A DNA stretch of 35,266 nt from Candidatus Alistipes equi. GTDB lineage: Bacteria; Bacteroidota; Bacteroidia; Bacteroidales; Rikenellaceae. The notes under the pieces were generated by a model. The model had not been told where the DNA came from, made no database searches, and saw only the letters and a program-made list of their open reading frames with translations. Below, piece by piece: positions 1 to 10,869 of this stretch. Each line of letters opens with the position of its first letter. Positions within the stretch are counted from its first letter, which is position 1. Where the stretch lies: assembly GCA_018065435.1 (NCBI GenBank), contig JAGHTK010000168.1, positions 1 to 35,266 on the forward strand. Reading direction: 5' to 3'. Made by a program: the position numbers and the translations under genes.

Positions 1-1041
1 CTTCCGGATGTTATCACACAAACGAATGCTATAAAACAATTAAGCGCTCTAGGGCTTGATGTAATGGAGCTGATAACCGATAATGGTTATTATTCTGACA
101 ACAATTTGGCCGAGTTGCTTTCTTGCGGTTATCACTTTATCACTTTGGCAAAAACATCATTAAAATGGATAAAACCAGAGATAGATAAACATGTCGAAGA
201 TTTGAACAGCATAACTACAGCTTGCTCATATGACGTTGAGACACACTGCAAAACAGTGATACTGACAAAAGAATTTACAAGGGTAAGAAAATATGCCAAT
301 CATACGAAAGGTGAAGAGAAGGGCTCTGAGAAGAAATTCACCAGGAGGATATATCTGCACATATATTACAACCATATGCGCGCTGCAGAAGACCGCTCCG
401 ATTTTGAGCAGGATTTGATGGATATAAAGCAGAAACTGGAATCTGGAGCATTTACTTTAGATCAGCTTTCCAAATCTGCACAAAACAAAGCCAGTCAGTA
501 TCTTGTAATCGGGACTAAAGGTGGCAAGATTCATGTTACATTTAACAAAAAAGCCTGTCAGGAAAGAGGGCGGTATCATGGGTATTTTGCACTAGTGGCA
601 AGTCACGAAAAGAATGCGGAAGAGGCTTTGCGCAGATATAGAAAGAGAGAAAACATTGAAGGAATGTTCAGAGCTGGCAAACAGTCTGCTGATATGGACT
701 ATGTGCGTGTTTGGGACGCAGAAACACTAAGGGGCCGTCTTTTTGTACAATTTATCACCCTATGCTACTATGAATATTTCAGTGAGAAGCTACGACAAGT
801 GAAATCAACTCTTGGCATTACGAATGGAGATGAGAAACACGATACTAAAGAAAATCTGGACATGGAACGGAAGTTGTTTTCTTGGATGTCAAATACTCCA
901 ATATATGCACAACTACAGTGGTTCGATACTGTAGAATGTGTTAACATCTCTGCGGCTCTCAAGAAGAAAAGATGGACAACCGAAATAACAGCAAGGGACA
1001 AAATGTACCTCGAAAAACTTGGAATTGAGTCAATAAAATAA
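1..1041 (+). pseudogene. IS1634/IS4-like DDE transposase, C-terminal part (5' end lies outside the window)
   Basis: Frame is open from base 1 through the listed 64..1041 ORF; motifs such as RRYRKRENIEGMFRAGKQSADMDYVRVWDAETLRGRLFVQF resemble IS1634-type transposases. Called as a fragment only because the window truncates it; the complete gene may be intact. Confidence 0.75.
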
Positions 1042-1243
1042 TAAGTGCAGATTATTTAACTTTTAGGGTAGTAAATGATAGATTAATTTTTTGGCGACAC
1101 ATAGGCGACGGAAATATATCCATTTGTTCTCAATAGAATGCCATTTGTGGTATGTTTTCAATCTATACAAAAATGATTTTGATTGATCATTAAATATAAA
1201 AAAACCTATTCGAAATAGATAGAACAGGGTTTTGACAGATAGA

Positions 1244-1289
1244 AAAGAAAAAGTCCCATCCAGTGTTAAACTAGATCGGACTTTTTCTT
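1244..1289 (-). terminator. Rho-independent-like terminator downstream of tRNA-Met
   Basis: Inverted repeat AAAAAGTCC...GGACTTTTT directly downstream of the minus-strand tRNA. Confidence 0.6.
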
Positions 1290-1291
1290 TG

Positions 1292-1366
1292 TGGATCCTG
1301 TAGGGCTTGAACCTACGACCCCCTGATTATGAGTCAGGTGCTACTAACCAACTGAGCTAAGGATCC
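1292..1366 (-). tRNA. tRNA-Met (anticodon CAT)
   Basis: Reverse complement GGATCCTTAGCTCAGTTGGTTAGTAGCACCTGACTCATAATCAGGGGGTCGTAGGTTCAAGCCCTACAGGATCCA folds as a cloverleaf with anticodon CAT; lysidine tRNA-Ile2 cannot be excluded by reading alone. Confidence 0.93.
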
Positions 1367-1388
1367 AAGTCTTTCGACTTCTGTGGTG

Positions 1389-1419
1389 CAAATATAGGAA
1401 TTATATCACAACGCCCAAA
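1389..1419 (-). promoter_or_regulatory. Bacteroidetes-type promoter for tRNA-Met
   Basis: On the minus strand TTTG-N19-TATATTTG, an exact match to the Bacteroidetes consensus TTTG-N19-21-TAnnTTTG, about 23 nt before the tRNA 5' end. Confidence 0.8.
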
Positions 1420-1436
1420 ATATTTTTTTGAATTGG

Positions 1437-2531
1437 CTATACAAATGGCAATTTTACCACTTCACCCTTCAGTGCTCTACCACGAACTATGATGGTTACG
1501 GCAGTACCAACTTTCGAGTAACTTTGAGGAACATATCCCAAGGCGATACCTACTTTTAGACATGGAGACATAGTTCCTGATGTCACTTTACCTATAGGAT
1601 TACCATTCTCGTCACCGATTTCGTATTCGTGACGTGGTACACCTCTATCAATTAGTTTGATTCCCACGAGTTTCTTCGTTACGCCTTCAGCCTTCTGTCT
1701 TTCGAGAAATTCTCTGTCGATAAAATCTTTTCCATCTACAAACTTAGTAATCCAACCAAGACCTGCCTCCAATGGAGAAGTTGTGTCATCTATTTCGTCA
1801 CCGTAGAGACAGAAACCCTTCTCAAGACGTAGTGTATCTCTGGCACCAAGACCAATATTCTTTAGTCCGTATTTTTCTCCAGCCTTCCAAAGTTCAGCCC
1901 ACATTTTGTCGGAATCGCTATTGTGAAAATATATCTCACAACCTCCAGCTCCGGTATATCCAGTTATAGAAAGGATAACATCCATTCCCTTTAATTTCAT
2001 TTGACGGAATGTGTAATACTCCATCGACAGAACGTCTTCATCGGTCATATCCTGGATAATCTGCATTGCTTTAGGTCCTTGAACAGCAAGCTGGCTCATA
2101 CGATTAGATGCGTTTTCAAGGTTTACATTTTCTTTCATGCCAAACTTTGCACCCTCACGAAGAACGTGTTGCCAGTCCTTATCGATATTGGCAGCGTTGA
2201 CACAAATCATATACTTTAGTTCGGAGAAGCGGTATACGATAATATCGTCAACTATTCCACCCTTGCCGTTTGGAAAGCATGAATATTGAGCTTTGCCATC
2301 GTAAAGTTTTGAGATGTCATTTGATGTGATGTGCTGCAGAAATTCTATACAACCTTCACCCTTCACCCATATTTCACCCATGTGACTAACATCAAATACA
2401 CCAGCACCCTGTCGAACAGTCATGTGCTCATCGTTAATTCCAGAGAATTCTATAGGCATATTGAAGCCTGCAAATTCTGCCATTTTTGCACCATTTTCGA
2501 TATGGTACTTCGTAAATACAGTCTCTTTCAT
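1437..2531 (-). CDS. gcvT: Glycine cleavage system aminomethyltransferase (T protein)
   Basis: MKETVFTKYHIENGAKMAEFAGFNMPIEFSGINDEHMTVRQGAGVFDVSHMGEI... typical GcvT; start moved from 2660 to the Met at 2531. Confidence 0.95.
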   Translation of the reverse strand: MKETVFTKYHIENGAKMAEFAGFNMPIEFSGINDEHMTVRQGAGVFDVSHMGEIWVKGEGCIEFLQHITSNDISKLYDGKAQYSCFPNGKGGIVDDIIVYRFSELKYMICVNAANIDKDWQHVLREGAKFGMKENVNLENASNRMSQLAVQGPKAMQIIQDMTDEDVLSMEYYTFRQMKLKGMDVILSITGYTGAGGCEIYFHNSDSDKMWAELWKAGEKYGLKNIGLGARDTLRLEKGFCLYGDEIDDTTSPLEAGLGWITKFVDGKDFIDREFLERQKAEGVTKKLVGIKLIDRGVPRHEYEIGDENGNPIGKVTSGTMSPCLKVGIALGYVPQSYSKVGTAVTIIVRGRALKGEVVKLPFV

Positions 2532-2541
2532 ATGATTATTT

Positions 2542-3750
2542 TTATTCGTCTCTGCGCTTAAGTCCAAGTCTAGGGCATCGGTGGAATTCCTTTGTCCTGT
2601 CAAAAAGGTATCTATATGTCGTATGCATCTTGTGCTTTTGAGCCATGACATACTTTTCAATCATTCTATTCATTACCGGGTTGAAATCTCCAATCCAGGC
2701 AAATTCCATTGTGGCATACTTGCATAATCCTGCCATAACGTAAGAATCATGCATCTTTTGCATAATTGCCGATTCCACACCTTTGCCCTGGAATTCAGGT
2801 GTTATACCGAAAATAATTCCGAATATGCGATCGCACTTCTTTCTAATTTTCAAATCAAATATTAGACGTAATTTGTTTATTAGACCGAATTTCCCGTTGA
2901 ATTTTCCGATTACGCGGTTTATGTCCGGAACCATTACGAAGAAACCTATTGGTTCCGCTCCGTAGTATGCAAAATAAATGATGTCTGGGTCGATGATAGG
3001 TTTTATCTGGCGAAGCATGGCTTGAGCTTCTTCTTTTTCCATAGACTTGACCCCTGTAAACATTGACCAGGCCTTGTTGTAGATTATTCTCAAATCTTCT
3101 GCAGCATCCTCCAGACGACGTCCCCTTATATTCTCTATATGGTATTCCGGATTAGAAAGAAGCCTTTCAGCTCTCTGAAAAACCAGGTCGTTTATATGTC
3201 CTCCTTCCAGTCTCCAGATATAGGTGTTTTGGTTGAAGTAGTTTTGAAATCCATAGTTTTCAAAAAGCGACTTGTAATACGGAGGATTATATGGGTTTGC
3301 ATATAAAGGTTGATGTTCGTATCCGTCAACTAGCAATCCCCACCATGAATCTCTGGAACCAAAGTTTATAGGACCATCCATCGCTTCCATGCCACGTTTT
3401 ATAAGCCAGTCCCTTGCTGCATCAAACATTATGTTTGCAGCCTTTTGGTCATCTACGCATTCAAAGAAACCACATCCTCCGGTAGGCTGTTCATTGGCCA
3501 GGGCTGTACTTTTTGTGTAGAATGCGGCTATTCTTCCTGCGACAGAATTATCAGTTTCATCTAGAAGATACCACCTAATTGCATCTCCATCGTGATACAT
3601 TTCATTGCTTTTAGGATCGAATATCTTGCGTATATCACAATCCAAAGGACATACCCAGTTGCGATTGCCTTTGTAAAATCGTCTGTCTGCATGAAGCCAT
3701 TTTACTTCATCTTCTTTGTTAGAAACTTCTATTAAGATATACTTTGGCAT
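2542..3750 (-). CDS. GNAT-superfamily-like conserved protein
   Basis: 402 aa; C-terminal GITPEFQGKGVESAIMQKMHDS resembles GNAT motif A; conserved Bacteroidetes hypothetical type. Confidence 0.75.
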   Translation of the reverse strand: MPKYILIEVSNKEDEVKWLHADRRFYKGNRNWVCPLDCDIRKIFDPKSNEMYHDGDAIRWYLLDETDNSVAGRIAAFYTKSTALANEQPTGGCGFFECVDDQKAANIMFDAARDWLIKRGMEAMDGPINFGSRDSWWGLLVDGYEHQPLYANPYNPPYYKSLFENYGFQNYFNQNTYIWRLEGGHINDLVFQRAERLLSNPEYHIENIRGRRLEDAAEDLRIIYNKAWSMFTGVKSMEKEEAQAMLRQIKPIIDPDIIYFAYYGAEPIGFFVMVPDINRVIGKFNGKFGLINKLRLIFDLKIRKKCDRIFGIIFGITPEFQGKGVESAIMQKMHDSYVMAGLCKYATMEFAWIGDFNPVMNRMIEKYVMAQKHKMHTTYRYLFDRTKEFHRCPRLGLKRRDE

Positions 3751-3758
3751 AATAAAAA

Positions 3759-5054
3759 TTATATCGTGGCGTATAAATCATATTCTTCGGCTGCGGTTAT
3801 CGTTGCTAGGTAAATGCACCCTTTATGAAGACGACGTGTGGAAGAAATAATTACTTCACCGTCAACCTCCGGAGAATCAGCATATGTGCGTCCTATATAG
3901 AATTCACCCTCCTTATAGTCAATCATTACCTCAATTTCCTTACCTAAAAGTGCATTGTTCCTTTGAGAGGAAACCTCACGTTGCATTTCCATTATAATCT
4001 CCTTCCTTCTCTGCTTTTCATCTTCCGATATATTATCCAAAAGTTTTGTTGCGGAGTAGGTTCCTTCTTCTTCGGAATATGTAAACACTCCCAAACGCTC
4101 GAATTTCGTTTTTTGGACAAAATCGCACAACTCTTCAATGTCTTGTTCGGTTTCTGTTGGGTATCCCACCATAAGCGTTGTACGTATAGCAATATCTGGG
4201 ATGCGCTTGCGAAGTTTTTCAATAAGTGAAAGTGCATCTTGCTTTGTGTGGCGACGTCTCATTGCCAAAAGCATATTATCACTTATGTGTTGAAAAGGAA
4301 TGTCTATGTAGTTGCAAATCTTCTTCTCACTGGCAATTACTTCGATTACGTCCTCTGGAAAATCCGTAGGATATGCGTAATGTAGTCTAATCCATTTGAT
4401 TTCCTCTATCTTGCATAGGCTCTTGAGAAGCTTTGCGAGCATACGCTTGCCATAAAGATCCATTCCGTAGAATGTGCTGTCCTGAGCAACGACAATAAGC
4501 TCTTTTACGCCACTATCGGCTAGATTCTGTGCCTCCTCAAGTAGTGTCTCAATCGGAACAGAACGATGACGACCGCGTATGAGAGGAATAGCACAATATC
4601 CGCACATCCAGTCGCATCCTTCTGAAATCTTTAGATAGGCATAATGCTTGGGTGTGGATTGCAATCTTCGTACATGCTTTTCGTTTTGAGCCTTGGCTCC
4701 TAACGTGTATATGATTTCTTTCAGGGAACGTGCACCGAAATAGTCATCAACCTCGGGTATTTCTTCACGGAGTTCTTCCTTGTACCTCTCACTTAGGCAT
4801 CCAATGACATAGAGATGTTTTACTTTCCCTTTTTGTTTGGCATTCACTGCCCTTAGAATCATGTCAATGCTTTCTTTTTTGGCATCGCCTATAAATCCGC
4901 AGGTGTTTATTACAATGGTGTCGCTATTGAGACGATTGCTGTCAAAGATAACTCTGTAACCAGCCCTGGCCGCATAAGAGGCCAGATGTTCCGAATCGAC
5001 CAGATTCTTCGAACATCCCATTGTAATCAGGTTTAATGTTTTTGTGAGTGTCAT
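3759..5054 (-). CDS. rimO: Ribosomal protein S12 methylthiotransferase RimO
   Basis: MGCSKNLVDSEHLA N-terminus, radical SAM CDWMCGYCAIPLIRGRHRS, C-terminal TRAM-like region. Confidence 0.95.
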   Translation of the reverse strand: MTLTKTLNLITMGCSKNLVDSEHLASYAARAGYRVIFDSNRLNSDTIVINTCGFIGDAKKESIDMILRAVNAKQKGKVKHLYVIGCLSERYKEELREEIPEVDDYFGARSLKEIIYTLGAKAQNEKHVRRLQSTPKHYAYLKISEGCDWMCGYCAIPLIRGRHRSVPIETLLEEAQNLADSGVKELIVVAQDSTFYGMDLYGKRMLAKLLKSLCKIEEIKWIRLHYAYPTDFPEDVIEVIASEKKICNYIDIPFQHISDNMLLAMRRRHTKQDALSLIEKLRKRIPDIAIRTTLMVGYPTETEQDIEELCDFVQKTKFERLGVFTYSEEEGTYSATKLLDNISEDEKQRRKEIIMEMQREVSSQRNNALLGKEIEVMIDYKEGEFYIGRTYADSPEVDGEVIISSTRRLHKGCIYLATITAAEEYDLYATI

Positions 5055-6028
5055 TTTGCAAAGAGTGAGTTTACATACTCCTTTTTACGGAATATTCTCA
5101 AATCATCTATTCCTTCACCGATGCCAACGTAACGAATAGGTATATTGAACTGATCGCTTATTCCTATCACAACACCGCCCTTTGCCGTTCCGTCAAGTTT
5201 TGTGATTGTTATGGAACCGACTTTTGTTGCTTGTGTGAACTGCTTGGCTTGCTCGAAAGCGTTTTGTCCAGTAGATCCATCCAAAACGAGCATCACGTCG
5301 TGCGGAGCACCGGGTACGACCTTCTTCATTACGTTGCGAATTTTTGTAAGCTCGTTCATTAGATTAATCTTGTTGTGTAGGCGTCCTGCCGTATCAATAA
5401 GAACAACATCGGCTTGATTTGCAACGGCTGAACGCAGGGTGTCATATGCAACTGAAGCCGGGTCAGCTCCCATTTCCTGCTTGATGATGGTTGCCTGGGC
5501 ACGTTTTGCCCATACTTCGAGTTGGTCGATAGCTGCAGCTCTAAACGTATCTGCCGCTCCAATGAAAACTTTCTTTCCGCACGCATGAAGCTTAGCTGCC
5601 AACTTTCCGATGGTGGTTGTTTTTCCCGCTCCGTTGACTCCTACAACCATCAGTACATATGGCTTAGAAACATCGCCTTCGATTCCAAAATTAGATTCAT
5701 CTCCACTACTTTCTTCCATTAAAAGTGCAATTTCCTCGTGAAGAATGTTGTGAAGTTCGTCCGTACCAACGTATTTGTCCCTTGCAACCCTCTTTTCAAT
5801 GTTATTGATAATTTTTACGGTTGTTTCAACGCCTACATCACTAGATATAAGCATCTCTTCTAGTTCATCAAGTACGTCCTCATCAACCGAACTACGTCCG
5901 GCTACAATTCTTGTGAGTTTTGAAAACAGACCTTGCTTTGTCTTTTCCAGACCTTGGTCCATAGCCTTTTGATTATCGGCTATTTCTTCTGCGGTTTCCT
6001 TTTTGCGGAATATGTCGAATAGTCCCAT
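5051..6028 (-). CDS. ftsY: Signal recognition particle receptor FtsY
   Basis: GVNGAGKTTTIGKLA, DTFRAAAIDQLEVW, DTAGRLHNK, TKLDGTAKGG; stop overlaps the rimO start by 4 nt (ATGA). Confidence 0.97.
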   Translation of the reverse strand: MGLFDIFRKKETAEEIADNQKAMDQGLEKTKQGLFSKLTRIVAGRSSVDEDVLDELEEMLISSDVGVETTVKIINNIEKRVARDKYVGTDELHNILHEEIALLMEESSGDESNFGIEGDVSKPYVLMVVGVNGAGKTTTIGKLAAKLHACGKKVFIGAADTFRAAAIDQLEVWAKRAQATIIKQEMGADPASVAYDTLRSAVANQADVVLIDTAGRLHNKINLMNELTKIRNVMKKVVPGAPHDVMLVLDGSTGQNAFEQAKQFTQATKVGSITITKLDGTAKGGVVIGISDQFNIPIRYVGIGEGIDDLRIFRKKEYVNSLFAK

Positions 6029-6227
6029 TTCTATTGTCTTACTATATTGGCAAAGATAGCATATATTTTACATTTGTCTTAGTTTGGAACCTTCTAATTG
6101 AACGCTGATTCAACAATGATTCACATCAATTTGCAATAAGTAAACCGGTTTTGGCGTTTATTAAGTGAAATGTGTTCATTTCTTCTTTAAAATTTTGTTT
6201 ATTTTGTATCATGATTTGAAGTGCCCT

Positions 6228-7154
6228 ATGAAAAAATTCATGTTGTTTTTGGTGATGTTATCTTTTACGCTTGTTTTGTCGGCACAAGACAAAATATGCA
6301 AGAAGGATGGCACACTGCAGAATGTAAAAGTGTTGAAGGTCAATAAGAAGAATATTCAGTTTGTACGTAGCGGAACTTCTGCTCCGGAATATACTTGGCC
6401 TACGAAGGAGATTGCGTTTATTTTCTATGAGAATGGAGATGCCGATCTTTTCAATATGTCAGATGTTACAACTTCGCTTCTTAATGGCCTAAAAAACGAC
6501 TCTAAGAAGGCTACCTCTCAAGTACAGAATCAAGAACCTGAGAGATGGCATGGTCCAGTAAAAGCACGACCTGATATGCCTATACAAAGAACTAAGGTCG
6601 AAGAACGACGCTATTCAGTAGGAGATTTCTACCAAAACGGACCGGTAAAAGGTATAGTCGTTCTTGTTAGCGACCTTGGCAGACATGGTCTAATTGTTTC
6701 TTTGGAGGAGACAATGCTTCCATGGTCTACGCTCGAAGGAAAGATGCGATGCGAAGTAGGTGCTTCTTCCTTAAGTGATGGAGAGAAGAACCAAAAAGCT
6801 GTGGAAAAATGTATCGCTGAACGTGGCCTTGCCTGGAAAGATTTTCCGGCTTTTGCATGGTGCCATAATTTGGGAGAAGGATGGTACCTTCCTTCTTTGA
6901 ATGAAATTTTTTCGTTTGGCACTATTTACAATGGAGGTTCACGTAATTTGACAGATCGCTATGCGCGTGCGAATATGAGTGCCGCTTTTCTCAATGCTGG
7001 AGGTGCTCCACTTCATCGTTTTGATCTTTATAGTTCATCTACAGAATACGGACGTAAAGACTATCAGTACTCAACCATTGCAGGTAAGGAACCATATACA
7101 GGAATTTGCTTAAAGTCAACCAAACTTTATGTCAGGGCTTTTCATAAATTTTAA
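6228..7154 (+). CDS. Secreted hypothetical protein with a DUF1566-like C-terminal region
   Basis: Signal peptide MKKFMLFLVMLSFTLVLSAQ; start moved from 6165 to the Met at 6228; C-terminal WYLPSLNEIF...YSSSTEY. Confidence 0.7.
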   Translation: MKKFMLFLVMLSFTLVLSAQDKICKKDGTLQNVKVLKVNKKNIQFVRSGTSAPEYTWPTKEIAFIFYENGDADLFNMSDVTTSLLNGLKNDSKKATSQVQNQEPERWHGPVKARPDMPIQRTKVEERRYSVGDFYQNGPVKGIVVLVSDLGRHGLIVSLEETMLPWSTLEGKMRCEVGASSLSDGEKNQKAVEKCIAERGLAWKDFPAFAWCHNLGEGWYLPSLNEIFSFGTIYNGGSRNLTDRYARANMSAAFLNAGGAPLHRFDLYSSSTEYGRKDYQYSTIAGKEPYTGICLKSTKLYVRAFHKF

Positions 7155-7160
7155 CACAAT

Positions 7161-8081
7161 ATGAAACGAATATTGATTTTTTGTTTTGCTTTAGGCTTTA
7201 TTGCCTTTTGCGCAACCGCAGAAGAGTTAAACGTGGGTTCATATAATATCCGTCTAGAAACGGATGTCGACTATAACCACAATGATGGATGGCTTCAACG
7301 TAGAGGAATTTTGTGTGATCTTATCCGTTTTTCGAATTTCGATATTTTTGGAGCGCAGGAAGTAAGGCACGCTCAACTTGAGTATATGCTAGAAAAATTG
7401 CCGGAGTATGATTACATCGGAGTTGGAAGAGATGATGGAGCTACAGCAGGAGAATACAGTCCTGTGTTTTACAAGCGCGATCGGTTTAAGGTACTTGACA
7501 AAGGAACATTTTGGATTTCTCCAACACCAGACAAAGTTTCCTATGGCTGGGATGCAAAGTGCAGACGTGTCTGCAGTTGGGGCCATTTCAAGGACTTAAA
7601 GACGAAAACACGCTTTTATTTCTTCAATCTTCACATGGATCATCGTGGCGTCAAGGCACGCCGTGAAGGAGCAAAACTAATTGTTAAAAAGATTAAGGAA
7701 ATGTGTACTGGGAAGGATGCTAATTTTGTTGTGACCGGAGATTTCAACGTAGCTCAAGACAATGAGATATTCCAGATTTTTGTAGATAGTGGCATAATGA
7801 AGGATTCGTTTGAATGCGCAGATTTCCGTTTCAGTCCTACTGGTACGTTCAATAGTTTCGATCCTAGTAAATTCACAAAACTTCGCATAGACCACATTTG
7901 GGTGTCATCCGCAGCGCATGTATCACGTTACGGAGTTCTTACCTACCACTACTGGTTAGACAAGAAGGGCGAAGACTCCTCCTCCACTTTGGTGGCTGCT
8001 CCAAAGGAAATGAAGACAGAAAAACGTGAAGTTCATCTTCCATCGGATCACTATCCATTAAGCGTTTTTCTTTCATTTTAA
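7161..8081 (+). CDS. Endonuclease/exonuclease/phosphatase family protein, secreted
   Basis: Signal peptide; VGSYNIRLETDVDYNHNDGWLQRR, GAQEV, HMDHRG, TGDFNV, RIDHIWVS, SDHYPL motifs. Confidence 0.9.
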   Translation: MKRILIFCFALGFIAFCATAEELNVGSYNIRLETDVDYNHNDGWLQRRGILCDLIRFSNFDIFGAQEVRHAQLEYMLEKLPEYDYIGVGRDDGATAGEYSPVFYKRDRFKVLDKGTFWISPTPDKVSYGWDAKCRRVCSWGHFKDLKTKTRFYFFNLHMDHRGVKARREGAKLIVKKIKEMCTGKDANFVVTGDFNVAQDNEIFQIFVDSGIMKDSFECADFRFSPTGTFNSFDPSKFTKLRIDHIWVSSAAHVSRYGVLTYHYWLDKKGEDSSSTLVAAPKEMKTEKREVHLPSDHYPLSVFLSF

Positions 8082-8379
8082 TTCTTTGCCCACGAAAAAT
8101 GAAACTTCCGTGAATCGAGACACACACTCGCTAAGAGAATTCATCCGCATATGTGTCTTGAACTTTGGAGATAATGTAGGCTGTATATTGAAACGTGAAA
8201 TTTCTTCGTAAGAAAAAATATATCTACTTTACCATATAAACCTAGAGGTGACTTGAGTTAATTAACAGACGAGTGTACGTATATTTACAAGTTACAATCT
8301 AGGCAACAGAACTCTTACGAGCATCACTTGTTTGATGGGGTTTATTTAATCGTAACTATCGTAAATAAGCTAAAAGTCA

Positions 8380-10014
8380 ATGAATTATAAAGCATTATCT
8401 ACTACAATCTTGTTTTCTACAGCACTTATTGCCGTATCTTGCCATAAGGAAAGCAATTTGAATGACTTGATGTATGGCCCTATAACTATCAGTGCAGTGA
8501 CGGAAGGAATCGATAATCCCGCTACCAAGGCGAAGACAGCATATAAATATGATGTTCTTTGGGGAATTGGCGATCAGATAATTGTCAAAGGGCAGACCGA
8601 TAGTGACACCTTTACACTTACCGATGGAGCGGAAACGACAAAGGGAACCTTCAAGCAAGATAAGGATGTGGCATTGTCTGGCGAAGTTGAGAGTTTTTAT
8701 CCTTTGTCAATTGTTAGCGAAGACTCTCTTTTATGGCCCTCTGAGCAAGGAAACGAACAGGTGCCCCCAATGTATTGCAAGAAGACTATTACGGGTAGAA
8801 TAGAGGATTTTAGCTTTAGGAGTCTTGGCGCAATGCTTCAGATAGTTCTGACGACTACTGATTCCGATATCACGTTGTCAAGCATAAGAATTGCTGATGC
8901 CTCAAAACCACTTAGCGGCACCTTTATGGTAAGTGACGGCAAGGCTGTGATGACTGAGTCTGGCAAAAAGGCCATTGTCCTCAATACGGAAGACGTTAAG
9001 ATTGGCAATGTGGCAAAATATTTCAATATGGCTGTTCCTGCTGGGAAATATGATAATCTCAAGCTGACATTCTTTACGAATGATGGCAAGGGAACGGCGA
9101 TGTATTCCACGACTATGCCTGAGATTAATCATAACAGTGTGGCTAAAATATCACTATGCGCAAAGAACTTCAAGCCTGTTCCGACTGGTCTAGCTTTAGA
9201 TTTAACGGCACTGAGTATTCCCGTAGGAGGACATCATAAATTACTGCCACAATTTACACCAACAGACACATACAACAAACGCGTTATTTGGACCAGCTCA
9301 AATTCAGCGGTGGCCACTGTGGGTGATGATGGAATGGTACAAGCTATTACTACTGGAAGCACTACGATAACCGCTCGGCTTGAAGACGAGACATTTGAAG
9401 ATAGTTGCGATATTACCGTAACCACACCTGCCGTAGCCCATTCAGATGCTCTTGGTGGCCTTTTCAGTGTCAGTGATAACAAGATCGTGCGCTTTGCGAA
9501 AGGCAATCTATACAAAAAATCAGATGATTCTTTTGGATTTTTTGAAAATCAGTACGATATGGAGCAGACAGAAGCGAAGAATGAGTTAATGACCTGGGAT
9601 CAGCTTTCGGGGTGGCTATCATCATCCAATGGTCAAGGCTGGCAGATGCTCTCACCCGATGAATGGACGTATCTGTTGTTAGCAGACAATCAGTTTAGAA
9701 AAGGGCTCTATGCAAAGCACGTGACAGTAGTTGGAGTTAAAGACTGCTTGATAATCTATCCTGATGGATATGCGGGAACCAAAATTACTGATGAAAACAG
9801 GACTACACTTTATAATGACTCCAATGTATGGGCTCAGGCCCAGAATGATGGAGTGGTATGTCTTACTCCAGCTATGGAAACTGGGCTCATTTGGGCGTAT
9901 TATTGGATATCGTCAGATCGAATTCTAAACACGAATAATACTGAAAATTACTGGATTTGGTACCATTCAGGCGTTGGCCCTTTTGCCGCCCGACCTGCCA
10001 CGGAATTAAAATGA
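8380..10014 (+). CDS. Lipoprotein with fimbrillin-like N-terminal region and Big_2-type Ig-like domain
   Basis: Lipobox-like ...LIAVSC; VIWTSSNSAVATVGDDGMVQAITTGSTTITA is a Big_2 signature. Confidence 0.7.
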   Translation: MNYKALSTTILFSTALIAVSCHKESNLNDLMYGPITISAVTEGIDNPATKAKTAYKYDVLWGIGDQIIVKGQTDSDTFTLTDGAETTKGTFKQDKDVALSGEVESFYPLSIVSEDSLLWPSEQGNEQVPPMYCKKTITGRIEDFSFRSLGAMLQIVLTTTDSDITLSSIRIADASKPLSGTFMVSDGKAVMTESGKKAIVLNTEDVKIGNVAKYFNMAVPAGKYDNLKLTFFTNDGKGTAMYSTTMPEINHNSVAKISLCAKNFKPVPTGLALDLTALSIPVGGHHKLLPQFTPTDTYNKRVIWTSSNSAVATVGDDGMVQAITTGSTTITARLEDETFEDSCDITVTTPAVAHSDALGGLFSVSDNKIVRFAKGNLYKKSDDSFGFFENQYDMEQTEAKNELMTWDQLSGWLSSSNGQGWQMLSPDEWTYLLLADNQFRKGLYAKHVTVVGVKDCLIIYPDGYAGTKITDENRTTLYNDSNVWAQAQNDGVVCLTPAMETGLIWAYYWISSDRILNTNNTENYWIWYHSGVGPFAARPATELK

Positions 10015-10731
10015 TTACCTCAAACCGGTCAAAACATTTTGTTTCGATTCAGACTTACAAAAACCATTGCGCCCTGTTCAGTAGTGTTGAACGTATGACT
10101 CGGTATCGTATGGTCTAGCTTTAGAAAAATCCAATGTCTGTTACTTTGAGATTAGCTTGCATTCAGCGAACTGTAATGCTTTGTCTTCGTTGGAGGTTTT
10201 TATAATGCCGCATTATTTGAGATTATTACAGTCCTAAAAAGATAGGTGCTTATCACACAAAGTAGGACAATTCTGAGATCATTATGCATAACTCAATCGA
10301 CGTATGAGACTCCGTCCCTAAGGTGGATACCGCAGCATGGAGTCTATGTCGGCACCAAGAACAATATCGAGGGTAAGTACTATATATTCTTCTATGAATT
10401 TGAACTTCGAACGGCGAAGAACCTCATTATCTTCGGCTGATATCCCCAGTTAGTAGTTATGTCTTACGTCAAAATAGAGTAGTTGCGCTATATTGTGCTA
10501 GAAGTGTAAGATTATTCTTGAGAACAATTTCATGAACTCTTTCCAAAAATCCCTTAAGAAAATTATGGACATTCAAAATTTATGGTTGGATTTTTTGTTA
10601 CAACGTTTGCTTAATCATACTAATAACCATGTCTGTTTTACTCAGCAAATATTTGATAGGTCAGATAGAGTTAGGCGTTAAGCGTGTAGGTTTTGCTGTC
10701 CTTGAGTCAATCTAAAGGAAGATCAATATTA

Positions 10732-10818
10732 GTCATTATGCTCATTGCAAATAAGAGATAATGACATTTTCCAATGATTAATTTGTCATTATGTTGTATA
10801 AAATATCGAGATAATGAT
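10732..10818. repeat. Four alternately inverted 8-bp motifs (GTCATTAT / ATAATGAC) upstream of the ATPase gene
   Basis: GTCATTAT at 10732-10739, ATAATGAC at 10758-10765, GTCATTAT at 10785-10792, ATAATGAT (1 mismatch) at 10811-10818. Confidence 0.85.
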
Positions 10819-10869
10819 TATCTTGGGGAAATAATTGATATCTTTGTACAACGAGAATACTTGAATGCG

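Noticed and set aside
10246-10440. 64-aa ORF (…GVYVGTKNNIEGKYYIFFYEFELRTAKNLIIFG)
   Set aside because: May be a gene remnant, but no family recognised and no intact upstream coding frame; not supportable as a gene.
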